From the NCBI RefSeq assembly GCF_950023065.1, contig NC_088681.1, positions 71,644,836 to 71,708,835 of the forward strand: a stretch of DNA of 64,000 nucleotides. The letters run 5' to 3'. Origin of the DNA: Planococcus citri. Its lineage: Eukaryota; Arthropoda; Insecta; Hemiptera; Pseudococcidae. The position numbers and the translations under genes were made by a program. The stretch's first letter is position 1; each line of letters starts with the position of its first letter. The notes under the pieces are model-generated. The model searched no databases. It was not told the origin of the DNA and was given only the letters and a program-made list of their open reading frames with translations. Shown one piece after another: positions 1-12,071 of the stretch.

Positions 1-49
1 ATGACTTTTTAAAAAAGTAATGATTCAACACTTTCGAAATTATTATCAG

Positions 50-2520
50 AAGAATGGATCGTGCCTTTGGAGGAAGGTTTTACGCTGAATAGTATCAGCG
101 TTGAAGTACAGCAAACCGGTCTTCGAGTATGCGCTATTGTCGATATCGTAAACAAATTTCCATCGGAAATAGTTTGCTCAAATGTTTCGATATCGGTTTC
201 ACATTGTACAAATAACGATAGCAAACATAAAAAAATTGCCGAATTGGACTCGAAGAATGTTCTGATTAAGTAAGATGAATAACTTATGTTCTACATTATT
301 GTCGATGTTATTGTATAACGATAAAATTGACTCGATCAATTTGTTTAGGCATTTTAAAAATACGAAAAACACGCCCGCCAAAGTCCCGTTAATTTATATG
401 CTGGAATATCAACAAGACAAGAGTTTGGCAGCTGCAAATGTTGTGTGTAGAAACATCGAAAACCATTTGAGGTAACCTAGACTAACCTAGACGAATATCT
501 CATTGATGAAATCATCTGTCAACTATGCAGTTGCATATACTTGAGCGTTTTGTTGAGTTGGTATTTGTTTTATTCCAGACGTCAGGATAGTCAAAAAATT
601 AAAAATATTACTTTACCTGAAAAAGTGAAAGACAGTAAATATTTGGAATGCAATAATGTTATCTTGAAGCCGGGAAATAACACAGTTGCCTTACTTTCCA
701 AGGTACGTCTCTTTCGATTTTTCCAGACTTACTCGTAATCTCGTATGTACATATGTACCCGTATGTAGGTAGCTATTATTGGTTCGCATTAATTTTTGTA
801 CAGGAAGAAGAGATGGCCGGAACATATAGTATGGGACAATTGAGCGTCAATATTTCTGATAGACTGTATTTTTTAACGGGTGCTAATTTTCTCAATAAAG
901 TGAAGTATAGCGTGAAACATGTCTTACCGGAGATTTCATTGCAAGCCAAAAATAATCGTATATTAATCGCCGGCATCGAATCGCTTGTTTCTTTGAACAT
1001 ATCAAAGGGAACTCATACGATGGATGAGGTTTGTATCGTAATAAATTTTATTCGTTACTAAAAACGACTTGTATTTAATCGAACGACGACTATTCAATAT
1101 CTGAAATTCTGAATGACACATTTTCATAGGATCCGGTATTAATTTTACGATCGTCAGACGGACTGAAAATGAATTTAGCCGATCAAACAGAATTGGAAGA
1201 TGAAATTAAAATCAATCTGAACGAATTTTGCGGGTCAAGTCAAAATTATTCCATCGATTTGAACGTTTGTTCCGCATTTCCGTCTCAAACGGATGGTTCG
1301 GTAATCGTTCATAAAGTGAGTTGCAATAATTAGTTATTGTGCTCGTTGACTCAACTAAAATTAGTCTTTCATCATCATTCGTTATTCACATGTTTCAAAT
1401 TTAGCTTTGGTTGAAATATCCGTGGGCGAGTGAAGAAGTTTGCCAGACCATACAGTTTCACGTACCCTTTGTGGTTTTGAGTCGCATACATACGGCTAAA
1501 TTGAGAAAATTTGTATTAGTTACTGTAAATGGGGCTACTGCTGAACGAGTCGTTTTGAAGAATCCGTGTCTCACCATCGCTCAGGAAAATATTTCAACTG
1601 CAAGTCTGAACCCGGTTTCTGCGCAACCCTTCGTGAGTAGAAATTGGTCGAAACTTTCACGAGTATCGCTATTCGTTATTTGGTGTCGTATTTCAATAAT
1701 ACTGTTTCAATTTGGTATTGTAGATTGTACAGAACCGAATGAATATTACATTCATGTGGGAATTATTGGCGCAAAGCGCCAATTTTGACGGTAAATATAC
1801 TGTAAAATTTTCCGTCGACTACGAGGTTTACGAGAAAACCAGTTCTTACGAGTGTGTGTGTTCAATTTCGGATTTTAAGGTAACGAGATAACATTTTTCA
1901 GTCAATTTTTGGTGGTTACATGTTCTAATCTCGAAATAATTTGTTTCGTTTTTTTTAAGACTTTGTACATTATCGAATCGAATATCGATCCGATGAGGGG
2001 TTGCGAATTTTGTCGCGTGAATACCATGTGCCATTTATTGTTTACCGTTAAACGCGTCGAATCTACTCCTAATTATTCGCTGATGTACGAAGTCGTAGCT
2101 GATCAAAATTTATGGGCTATCTGTAATATGTCTACGGGTACGTACATTTTGTATCGCAGAATCGTGACTTTAGCTCCCTGTTTTTACGATTCATTTTTTT
2201 TTCGCGGTAGGAGTTATAATACTTGACGGAACAGATAATTGTTCGATTTCTGTCGATTTAATGCCTCTCATCAGTGGATATTTGCCTTTACCACTGATCA
2301 AACTTTCCAAATATTTTCCTGTCGAAGGAAGCGGTAGTAACAAGGGTAACTTATAATTTTACATATTTTACTTTACCTCGAGTCGATCAGATTTTAAATC
2401 ACGTCTTTTATTTTAGGCATGTCCCCCAGACACGAGCTTTTCCATCACGGTCAAGTATTTAATGCGAGTAAATCGAGCCAAGTACAAATATTACCTTCGA
2501 TTGTAGTCGCAGATTCATGA
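50..2520 (+). CDS. TRAPPC10: TRAPPC10, C-terminal part (trafficking protein particle complex subunit 10), 5' partial
   Basis: Subunit of the TRAPPII tethering complex, a Rab-activating complex at the Golgi. Exons that join in frame: 50-269, 349-471, 579-702, 804-1028, 1130-1315, 1405-1632, 1724-1879, 1960-2137, 2211-2345, 2417-2520 (stop TGA), giving about 558 residues; the animal protein is about 1200, so the N-terminal half lies before the window. Diagnostic stretches are AGTYSMGQLSV, then LMYEVVADQNLWAIC, then SGYLPLPLIKLSKYFP, and the tail GQVFNASKSSQVQILPS, which follow the order of the C-terminal beta-sandwich region of human TRAPPC10 as I remember it. The first exon border is uncertain: acceptors at 16-17 and 48-49 are both possible, and an in-frame TAA at 10-12 bars anything earlier. 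Introns are short (about 65-110 bases). It is convergent with POMP. Confidence 0.92.
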
Positions 2521-2871
2521 TGAATAATCATCAATTTATCGTTTTGTTGTTTGTTGATCCCTGCAATACTGTTATCTGTTCATAGAACTGAAAAAGTAAG
2601 ATCTCTGAAATTATTTGGTTTATATAATTTTTTCATGTTATTTCGTATTAATCTTTTATTGTGTTATTAAATTATCAATATTTAACGATACGCTTTAGAA
2701 CATAATATGATATAATACATTTTTTAATGATACTGTTCGAAAAACTTCGTTTCCTTTTATCCCAACTTTTTTTTTTTTGAATTGAATGGCTAACATAAGT
2801 ACATAGAACATTCGTTTATAAAATCGAAGATAGAAAAATAGAAATTCCATTAAAATAAAAAGGGATGTAAC
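2521..2871. other. Convergent 3' gap between TRAPPC10 and POMP
   Basis: AT-rich gap of 351 bases holding both 3' UTRs. An ATTAAA on the plus strand at about 2666 and an AATAAA on the minus strand at 2660-2655 lie almost back to back, so the two transcripts may overlap tail to tail. No ORF worth reporting. Confidence 0.5.
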
Positions 2872-3529
2872 TTAAAGACGTTCCATAGCAACGTAAGGTC
2901 GATTGAGCTGCTCATGTACGTCAGCGGGATATAAAATATCACTAAAATCGATGGTATCGTCTCGACCCATGATAATGTCCGAAGACAGATTACTGCTAGC
3001 CATGAAAGGCAATCGTCCAACCTTCTTATTGGCTCGTAATTCCATGGAAATTCGTAGAGGCGCGTGAATACCTTGTACATTTCTTAGCATATTCATATTC
3101 ATCTCGTGCTTCGCGGATAAATACTGCGTAATCAAAAAAGAAAATGATTCTTAATCTAGATAATAACAATAACCAACCATACAATGGAGTTACAAGAAGA
3201 CACTTACGTTTTTCTCTTTCGACTCCAGAGGGTGAGCTCCATGTACTGAAAATTTCACGCATTTATTTTCCAGTCTAAAAATTACACGGAATCGCAATAT
3301 AAAAAACAGTACGATGAAATATACTACAGAAATTGACAATTCTTTACCTGTCCAGTGAGTTTCCTAAACCTTGGATTCCATCATTTAAACATTTTTGAGG
3401 CGCAAGATTGGTTTTTGATTCAAACGCTGACTGATAACCGAACTGAAAATACAAAATTTATAGTGAAACTAATCGAATTTAAACTGAAATATTAGGTGAC
3501 ACGAGAAACAGTAGATTTGCACTTACCAT
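2872..3529 (-). CDS. POMP: Proteasome maturation protein (POMP/UMP1 family), complete
   Basis: Chaperone that assists assembly of the 20S proteasome core and is degraded when the core matures. The gene is complement(2872-3123, 3208-3274, 3348-3442, 3527-3529): 417 coding bases, 138 residues plus stop, close to the 141 of human POMP. The family signature is continuous: GAHPLESKEKN (human SHPLELSEKN), MLRNVQGIHAPLRISME (human TLRNIQGLFAPLKLQME), RLPFMASSNLS, and GRDDTIDFSDIL near the C-terminus. The first coding exon contains only the ATG, directly followed by a donor GTAAGT. The other exons join in frame through split codons. It is divergent from the TRIM-NHL gene, about 1.5 kb apart, and convergent with TRAPPC10. 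Confidence 0.95.
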
Positions 3530-5060
3530 TCTGACACAAAATAGAGCGAATCTTATTTATCTACACAAAAAAAGAACTTGCGTTTTATGTAATTTCGAAC
3601 GGTGAACCTTTTGGATTTTTTATAAAAGTATGTCCAAGTGAATATATTTTGAAAAATACAAGCACTGAACAGAAAATATTTCAATTTTTATTGTGATGAG
3701 AAATTGAGAATGATGATGATGATAAGCAGAAAATTTTATTTACTGTCCGGCAGTCCGGCTCGGTCTCGTTTTGTTTTTGTGACATGACGCGCGTGTGCTG
3801 TGTGACCGTGACTCCGTGAGATATCATAATTTTGGACGCGTCACACAGACGCGTTCCGTTCCGTTTTTCCATCCGTGCCGTGCCAACTGCGAATTGTTGC
3901 GTTTCCGTGCGTATGTTTACATTTTTTTGTTTTGTAATTTCTGCATCACTGATTATAAAATTTTTTTCGGATTTAAATTTTTGAATTGTCAGCACTGTTG
4001 AGTAACTTTGGATTTTCAAAAACGATACGATTTGAAATTTGTGCGGAATAACTTTGTGAGAAAATTGATTAGTGTTCGCTCTTCGTGAAATGTTCCAATG
4101 TTGGTGTAAATACCACAAGCATGGTTTGCGAGAAAAAGCATTTTTCAGTTACGCGTTGAATTTAAAAAATAATATATTAATGAAGTTTTGAGTTCTCGGT
4201 GTTGTAAATGTAATGGTGTTTCAGTTCAGAATTCCGTTTTCTTTCGTACGAAACTTGAAGTAATAACAAGGTCGTTTTTTCGTCGTTACGATTTAATATT
4301 AGTTTCAAGAAACACGACGGTGTGTGATCGTACCTAATCATTTTCGGCCTACATAACCTTACATCAATCGTACAAGTAAACAACTTTGTTTCATTTTATT
4401 ATATACTGTTTAGCGACGCATTTCTCATATTTGTGAAGTTTCGATCGTTTGATGATTTTTCTCACCTTGGTATATTTTCACTTTCTAGTTTCATGCTCGA
4501 GTCGTACCATCTCATGTTGCACGCCTTATCAATAGTCCTCGTTATCCGGTTTTTCTGTAACGACGAAGGAAATATGTTCTCTACGATATAACTTAATCAT
4601 TTGAAGATCAAGTTCCACGTGCACTCGCTTTAGGTACAGTATTTTCCGTTTTTTCCCTCCATCGAATAGATAATTCCTAATCGTGAAGGGCGTAAATTCA
4701 GAAACGACGGTGCTTACGCATTGACGATGTTGATGACAATATGCGAAATGCAGTAATGTTATTCGGTATTGCCGAGTAATGGTAATTGAGTAACCATTTT
4801 CTCAATGTGAGTGCAGACGCTCGAATGAAGTTTTTGTGATGAGCAGGTGATGAAATAATGCGTGCAAAGTTAACTGAACTGAGCTATCGTTGCGTTTATG
4901 AATTGAATTCGAATCGGATATTACTCGCCCCTGAACTGAGCCATTGTTAGCTGAAAAGCGCGCGTTTGTCGCGCTGTATTTTTTTCTTATATTTATTATT
5001 TACCTATTCGATAATTCTCATTTGTTTCCAGCGAGTAGTAAACATAACTTTTCTCTTGCA
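3530..5060. other. Divergent intergenic region between POMP and the TRIM-NHL gene
   Basis: AT-rich DNA that should hold the POMP promoter and 5' UTR on the minus strand, and the promoter plus a non-coding leader exon of the TRIM-NHL gene on the plus strand. A good splice acceptor at 5030-5031 (TTTGTTTCCAG) lies 30 bases before the first ATG, so the leader is probably spliced. No conserved coding exon was seen; the short frames here look random. Confidence 0.5.
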
Positions 5061-8000
5061 ATGATGAGAAGTGAAGACACAATGGATGAACTTTGCGAAA
5101 GTTTCAAAGATACTAGTCTGGAGGAAAGGTTGTTAGATGATTCTAGTCTCAGTACTGAACAAGAAGAGCTTGTTTGTTCAATATGCAAGTGAGTATCACA
5201 TTACCGCGTGTTATCGAACTACGGTACTGTTGTAGTACTTTGCGAAGCGATGATGGAACTTTTTTATAATAATTAATTTTTTATTCCCACAGTGAACCTT
5301 ACTGTAACGCTTCACCTCGCGTTTTGTCCTGTCTACATGTATTCTGTGAGAGTTGTATCGACAAATTACTCGATACTTCGACAGAATCGCCAGATGGACA
5401 GAAAGATGTTCGCTGTGTGATTTGTGAACAAGTTACCAACGTAAGTTTCATAGTATTACATTGCGCGCCAATATTCTCGACGCTGTTGTTGATTTTGAAT
5501 TTATTTCTAGTTGAATACGAGAGGAGCGGCGTCGTTACCTTGCGATTATGTGTTGATGAACTTATTCGAAATAGGCGCGATAAACTCTTCCTCGTTATTG
5601 TGTACTAGTTGCAAAGCTAAAGAAAAGGCAGTGGCTAGATGCGTGGATTGCCCTCACTTTTTATGTCCTAATTGCAGTACTGCTCATCAGGTTAGTGTGT
5701 TTGGCTCGCAACAGTCGAATTACCTATTCCATTATTATTTACTTATTCGCTTTTCGTTAACGCAGTATATGAGATGCTTTGAAAACCATTACGTCGTATC
5801 GTTGGAAGAACTGAAGCAATCCAATGATAAGATACCGTTTCATAAACCAATTTATTGCGAAGTGCACAAAAAGTTGATCAAGTTGTACTGCCATACGTGC
5901 CAAGTAATTCTAATCATTGTTTTTCATCTAAAGAGTGCTTTTTCTTAGTTCGTTTTTAATTTCGTGTTTTCCCCTTCTAAATATTAGGAAGCGATTTGCT
6001 TCGAATGTACCAACAATGAACACAAATCTCCGTTACATGTGTTCGATAATTTGAGCACGGTTGGTTTGCAAGAAAGGCAGAGGCTCGAAAGTTTGATTAA
6101 CGATAGTAAACTGAAATTGGACGAGTGTATGAAAACCAATTCCGATTTGGAAAACGCGTTAAGCGAATTGCAAGTACAGCACGATAGCGCTAAGGATTTG
6201 ATTAATGAAACTTTTCAGGTAAACTATCGAGTACTAGGTAAATCGAGCACATCGTGTCAAAATTGCGAAATTATTTATTTATTCGATTTATTTGCGTTGT
6301 GTAGAGTTATAAGGCAGTATTAGAAAAATGTCGAGATGAAGCGTTGGAACAATTGGGAAAAGTTCATACTTGTCAAGAGCTCAAAGTGATGGACGCGATG
6401 CAAAAGTTAGTATACGATTTTTTTCCTTTTAATACATCAAATTAAATTCTCGATCCATTCGCGTATATTTTATAGTACGAAATGTTGTATATCGAGTAAC
6501 TGACGATGTTTTTTTTTAAACTGTACATACCAAGTAAAAATATGAAATATTTAAAATTCTCGATTTATCTTATAATGATTGCTATTTCCTATTTACGCAG
6601 TGTGGAGAAGAGAATAGACAAGACGGAACATGCGTGTTCGTTCGCAGCGCGTCTGTTGGAGAACGGAAGTGATAGCGAGCTACTTATGCTGAATCGAGTA
6701 ATTTCTAAACAATTGGAAATGCTGAGTGAGAACGTTAATTTTCAATATAATTACTGCACGTCTTTGAATTTCATCACCGATATGGAAGAATTCAGCAGCG
6801 TAACGAAGGTGTGTATTATAGATATATCAGATACCTTTTTAAATTTTGTCGACGTTTCATTTTTTAATTTAATGACGAACGATCGTGTGATGGGAGGGAG
6901 GAGCGGCTCTGTAGATTTCTTTATCATCGTTGTTCGTCTAATATACGAGTATAATATTGTGTTACGGCTCGGGTGTACTCGTTCGCCGTTTTATTCCTCA
7001 CTTGGAAAAATTGGTCTGTAACAATCGAGTAGAAGCTGCTGCTTTATATTTCACGCAGTTTCAACTACTGCGAACTTGCAAATGAAGAGTTACGAAAATT
7101 AAGATAGAATGAATTTTTTCTGTCTAGACTTACAGCATATCGTTAGAAACATTTTTCAATTCTCTTTCTAAAATGTTATCACGAAAGTATATAAGTTGGC
7201 CCAACTCCCATTGTCCATATTGCAATGTTAAATCGTATGTCGAGGAACAAGATGGCCGACTGACATAACTGCTTTATCGAAATGCGTTTCAAACAACAAC
7301 GCAGAATTGAATTAGTAAATACTCGAGAATTTAATGCGTCGTCTTTATAATGAATTTTGTAGAAATCGTTTGGTTACGTCGAAGATCCGGATGCTGCGGT
7401 AGTGGCCAATGAAAACGTAGCGGAAGCATGTTCGGTTGGTCGCGAACAGAATATAGAATGCAACACCGAATGTCTCGTGCAAAACAATACTTTGGCTATA
7501 AACGTGATGAACGGTAACGGATTAGGAGGCGGTGGCGCTAGTACGTCGAATACTACAGTCAGTATGCAGTCGAGTCCGGTAACCAGCAGTCCGTTGTCGA
7601 TGCCTTCGTCGTTCGATGGAGATCTCAATTTTCAAGGCGTTACCCCTCAAACTCCGCCGTTGGAAGGATTAACAACGTTGGGAGAGATGAATTTGACTCG
7701 TTTGGCGTCGCTGGCAGCTTGTAATGGTAAACCGCCTTCACCACCGATTACCAATGCTAACAACATGGCGCCGTCGTTTCCGCTGGACTTACTGGGAGCA
7801 CCGTCCGATATACCGTCTAATTTAATAAATAATATTCAAGCGTTAGCTAAATTGGGAAATGTTCATATGCCTGAGCCAGGTAATTCCAGCGCAAGTTCTT
7901 TACGTCATTATGTATTTTTGTTGTTGTTGTTGTTTTTTTTTTCGTTTCTTTCGCGCCAAGATATCATTTTATGATTTTATGTTCATTATACGTTCGTTTT

Positions 8001-9541
8001 GTGTAGACATGATGACAAACGGTTACGGCAGTGTGAATGGTATCGGCGGGTCGAGCGTTATAGGGGCGCCATCTTACGATTCTAGTGTGGAAGCATCTTC
8101 GGTTCTAGATTTAGTCAACGGTTCCTCTTTACCTGTGGTGAACGGCCATAATTCACCTTACGATAATGGCAATTCTCACTTTTTCGGATCACATAATGGT
8201 AATTTCTTGCGCCTCGAGTGCAAATTGATCTGTTCGTTCGTTATTGACTCTGAGTTTTTCTCTGTAGGAGTCGACTCTTCGATGATGCACAATATGGGCA
8301 TGAATCATCATAACGGATATGCTAGCAATTACACTCGAAGTAGTTCGCAACGAGTAGCGGCGCTTGAAATTCATTTTAAATTTGGCCAACTCGGTTCGGC
8401 GCCTTGTCAGTTCGGATCTCCGCACGGATTTTGTATAGGCCAGGATGACGCTATCATCGTAGCTGATACGAATAATCATCGTATACAAGTAGGCAAAACG
8501 CTGATGGTTATTCTCGATTTTTTACGCGCGAGTGCACGTGTATTAAATTTTGTAATTATCGAATCTCGACAGATTTTCAATAAAGACGGCGAATTCAGAA
8601 CGCAATTTGGTATGGCTGGCAAATTAGAAGGTCAACTGTGGTATCCTAGGAAAGTAGAGCTTTTACCGTCCGGTAATTATGTGATTTGTGATCGCGGAAA
8701 TGAACGGTCACGTCTTCAGTTATTCTCCAGAGATGGAATGTTTATCAAAAAAATTAGATTGAAGTGAGTAGTATTGAAAAAAAGATTCTGTATAAACTTT
8801 TGTACCTAACATTGTGAAAAACTCGACGTTTTTTTTTCCCAACTAGGTACGTTGATATTGTCGCGGGTATGACTGTTACCGAAGAAGGCGAAATTGTAAT
8901 CGTCGATAGTGTTCAACCTTCTTTGTATAAACTCGATGAACATGGAACGTTGTCGACTTGGTTCGATTGCAAAGGCGTAATGACCGAGCCATCGGATATC
9001 GCCGTCAAAGGTTAGTTCATCCTTCGAGACACGTCGATAAACAAACATTTTGCTCATTTTTGTCGTCAGTTGTTCACCGTAAATGAAATATTCTCGTCTG
9101 TCGCAGATCAAAAATTTTATATATGCGATTTCAAAGGACACTGCGTCGTGGTTTTCTCACCTGATGGACATTTTCTTAATCGAATCGGTAATCAAGGTTT
9201 AACCGACTATCCGAACGGTATCGATGTGTTACCCAACGGGCATATTTTAGTCGGCGATTCTCACGGTAATAAATTTCACATTTGCATCTTCCTTCCGGAT
9301 GGAACGTTGTTATGCGAGTACGAGTGTCCGTACGTAAAGGTAAATGTTGTCAACTTGTCGCACGTTTTCACCTTCTACATACCTACAGCGCGAGTATAGT
9401 CCGTACAAGTCTCTAATCTCGTCGTTTCTGTTCCTATTTCAGGTTTCAAGGTGTTGCGGTCTGAAAATTACGTCGGAAGGTTGCATTATCACGGTGGCGA
9501 AAAACAATCACCACGTATTGGTTTTAAAGAGTCCTTTTTAA
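5061..9541 (+). CDS. mei-P26: TRIM-NHL protein, mei-P26-like (RING, two B-boxes, coiled coil, NHL propeller)
   Basis: Post-transcriptional regulator family: RNA-binding NHL propeller plus RING E3 module. Exons: 5061-5188, 5293-5440, 5511-5690, 5766-5903, 5988-6218, 6305-6405, 6601-6808, 7363-7879, 8007-8198, 8268-8488, 8573-8763, 8847-9010, 9107-9339, 9443-9541; 2751 bases, 916 residues. RING at about 39-87 has every C3HC4 ligand (VCSIC, then CLHVFCESC, then CVIC). B-box 1 is at 123-165, B-box 2 at 183-216, coiled coil at about 220-390. A Ser/Asn/Gly-rich disordered linker runs from about 400 to 640. NHL repeats at about 645-916 include IIVADTNNHRIQIF, EGQLWYPRKVE and the tail VSRCCGLKITSEG. 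These fit Mei-P26 better than Brat, which lacks the RING. The first ATG in the exon after the acceptor at 5030-5031 is taken; two ATGs are adjacent. Confidence 0.93.
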
Positions 9542-10800
9542 CGATTCGTTTTCTTAGTTGACTTTGAATCGAAACTTACACAATTAGTTATTTTATTTGC
9601 GTAACCTCATCGTAAATTAGTCATTTTTATTTATTTTTTGCCCCCTTTTTTCTCTTTATTTTTTCCCCTGTCTCATTTTCCCCTTAATTTACCTCAAGGT
9701 AATGTAGCGAGCGTGTAGTTACGTGAAATTTTTTACAAATACTATGTTATATTAATTTCTCTCTCACGTTTTTGAAATTGTTTAAACATTTCGTGTACCT
9801 TTTCTTTCCTCGTTTTATCCATTTTATCTCTTAATAATTATTTTTATTTTTGGTCGTAAATGTAATCTAATTCTATTAGTGATATTATCATATTCTTTTT
9901 TTCTTTTTTTTTTCATTTTATTTTATTTAATTTTTTTTTTTTCATTCAATGATCGAACTGTGGTTTTTAATTTTTCTTGCCTTTTTATTTTTTAATTTGT
10001 TTTTTTGTTTTTCTCTTTTTTTCTTCCTTTTTTTTTTGTTTTCTATTTTGTGTATGCGTTGTGTTATTATTATTAATTCGGATATTTCGAAACCAGTAGT
10101 TTTTATTACGTGCATTTAGTTTTAACCCGAATAACGCGTTTTGTATTTTTGTGAAGTTGATGAAATTTTTACGTTTATTCTGATATAATAATTTTACGAC
10201 GAAACGTGTATTCGTAATATTATCGAATTACGCGATTTCGAATAATATTATTTTTACTGGTCACTGTTATTTTATCGTCATTATCATTAATTTTTTTTCT
10301 CTTTTCATTGTTGGTTTATTCATGTTTATCGATATTGGTTTAATTTAAACTCGATGAGTGTGTATTTACGAAGTTTTAATTTTTTTTTTTAAAACCTATT
10401 TTAGATGAAAATTTTAACCGTAAAATGGTTGTGAAAACGCAGTTTATTTTATTTTAATTTCTAATACCCCCTTCCCCCTCCCATTTTTATTGAATTTTTG
10501 CTCTTTATATTTTGTAAGCGCTAAAAAAAAAAGAAATTGAAAAAAAAATTGATTGAGAAATTATGTATTATGTACGCAAATTTGTGTGGAATGTGTTCAG
10601 AAAAACGGTCTAATGACAGAATTTTTTTCCTAATCTTGACTATTCTGTTATTTGTTTTTTTTTTTTTTTTTTTGTTTATTTTTAATTCTTTTTTTTAATT
10701 TTAGGGTCTTTTTTTTAATCGTTAAACTGTGTGTGCGTGTTTTTTTTTTCAAATTTTATTTTAAGTATATACGCTAAACACTCGCTATGAAGTTTTGTGA
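9542..10800 (+). other. Probable T-rich 3' UTR of the mei-P26-like gene
   Basis: After the stop codon the plus strand is dominated by long T runs (several of 8-20 T between 9640 and 10760), with almost no ORF. This is consistent with a long U-rich 3' UTR, common in regulators of this family, but no convincing AATAAA fixes its end. Simple AT drift is the alternative. Confidence 0.4.
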
Positions 10801-12071
10801 AGATTTTCGTCTCGTATAGGCTGGTGAATTCTTCACGATGTTCTGATTTTTACTGCATTATAAAGTGTTTGAAGAAAAAAATCGAAGCTCCTTTATCTTC
10901 TTCCAGTTAGCGCAGTGGAAACCAATTTATTGCTGGGGAGAAAGAAGAACTGAAATTTTTTTAAATTTAAATACTTCGATAGTAATAATAAGAACCTATG
11001 AATAATTTTTTTGTTTTTATTTTTATCATTATTACGTATATACATTTTTTTTTTGTTTCAATCGGGTTACGTTTATTTATTATTCGTATCTCGGGAAAGA
11101 AATGATTGGATTTGATCAGATCTGGACATTTCGTCGAAGCAATTTGACGAGATTAGACCCGAGTAGATCTGAACAGATGTTATTTTCAATCCGTTCAGAC
11201 TTTATCAGGCCTCTGATATTGTGTTCTTTCGAGCTACGCGTTGTATTTGAAATGATTGTGAAAAAGATGAGTACAACTTTTGAAATGTAATGTTCGAATT
11301 TCGAAGCTATCGTTGTGAGTCATAATTGAACAGTGAGGAAGACCAGTACAATAGCCGTTGAAATGACTAATGTTCGAAGCTATCGTTTCGAATCATAATT
11401 GAACGATAAGAAGTGTCGACGTATCCACTAATCGTCGACTGTTGTAACAGAATTATGAATATTTGTTGCGATTTCGTCGATTTGCATATGCATATGTTTA
11501 CTAATTGATGTGTTATTTTGGTAGACATAGCGGATGAAAAAAGCGAGCGAGAGATATACCAATTTTTGTCGGTATAACTGCGCAGATTTTCGTGTTGAAG
11601 GCCGAATGATTTGTTACGTTTTTGCAGCTAATTTTTTTTTTTTTTTTGATGAGTTTTTTCGTGCTCATTATGCTCGTTAATGGCGTCTATTTATTCTGTC
11701 GACGATGTACGAGTTGCGAACGCGCCGCGCCGCGTCGGCCAGTCGACTACACAAACACATCGCCGACTAGACGATCGGAAACAGGTTCTTCGAATGCACG
11801 CTATTCGATACATGAGTGGCAGAATGGTGACGAACACGTTTTTGATCGTAGAACTGTTAGCTGTTTAGGATCGTGACAATTTGAAATACACTTTCACACC
11901 ATCGCGCGTCTCTCGCTTGTGCAAGTAGATTGTTCATTACGCGCTCGTCATATTTATTCATCTAACGCGAGTATATTTTATTATGTTATTCGAACCGTGT
12001 GCTTCCGCTGTACCTAATCATTTTATTTCAGTCTAAATTTTTTTTTTTTTGGTAAAATTTTTGCTGTAGCG
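10801..12071. other. Intergenic region before the hexosaminidase gene
   Basis: No gene recognised. A short GC-richer stretch near 11690-11870 gives overlapping small frames without recognisable motifs. The DNA just before 12072 should hold the hexosaminidase promoter and 5' UTR, including a T-rich stretch at about 12040-12050. Confidence 0.4.

Noticed and set aside
3681..4118. 145-codon minus-strand ORF upstream of POMP
   Set aside because: No motif and no conserved feature. It lies where promoter and leader DNA are expected and has intergenic composition.
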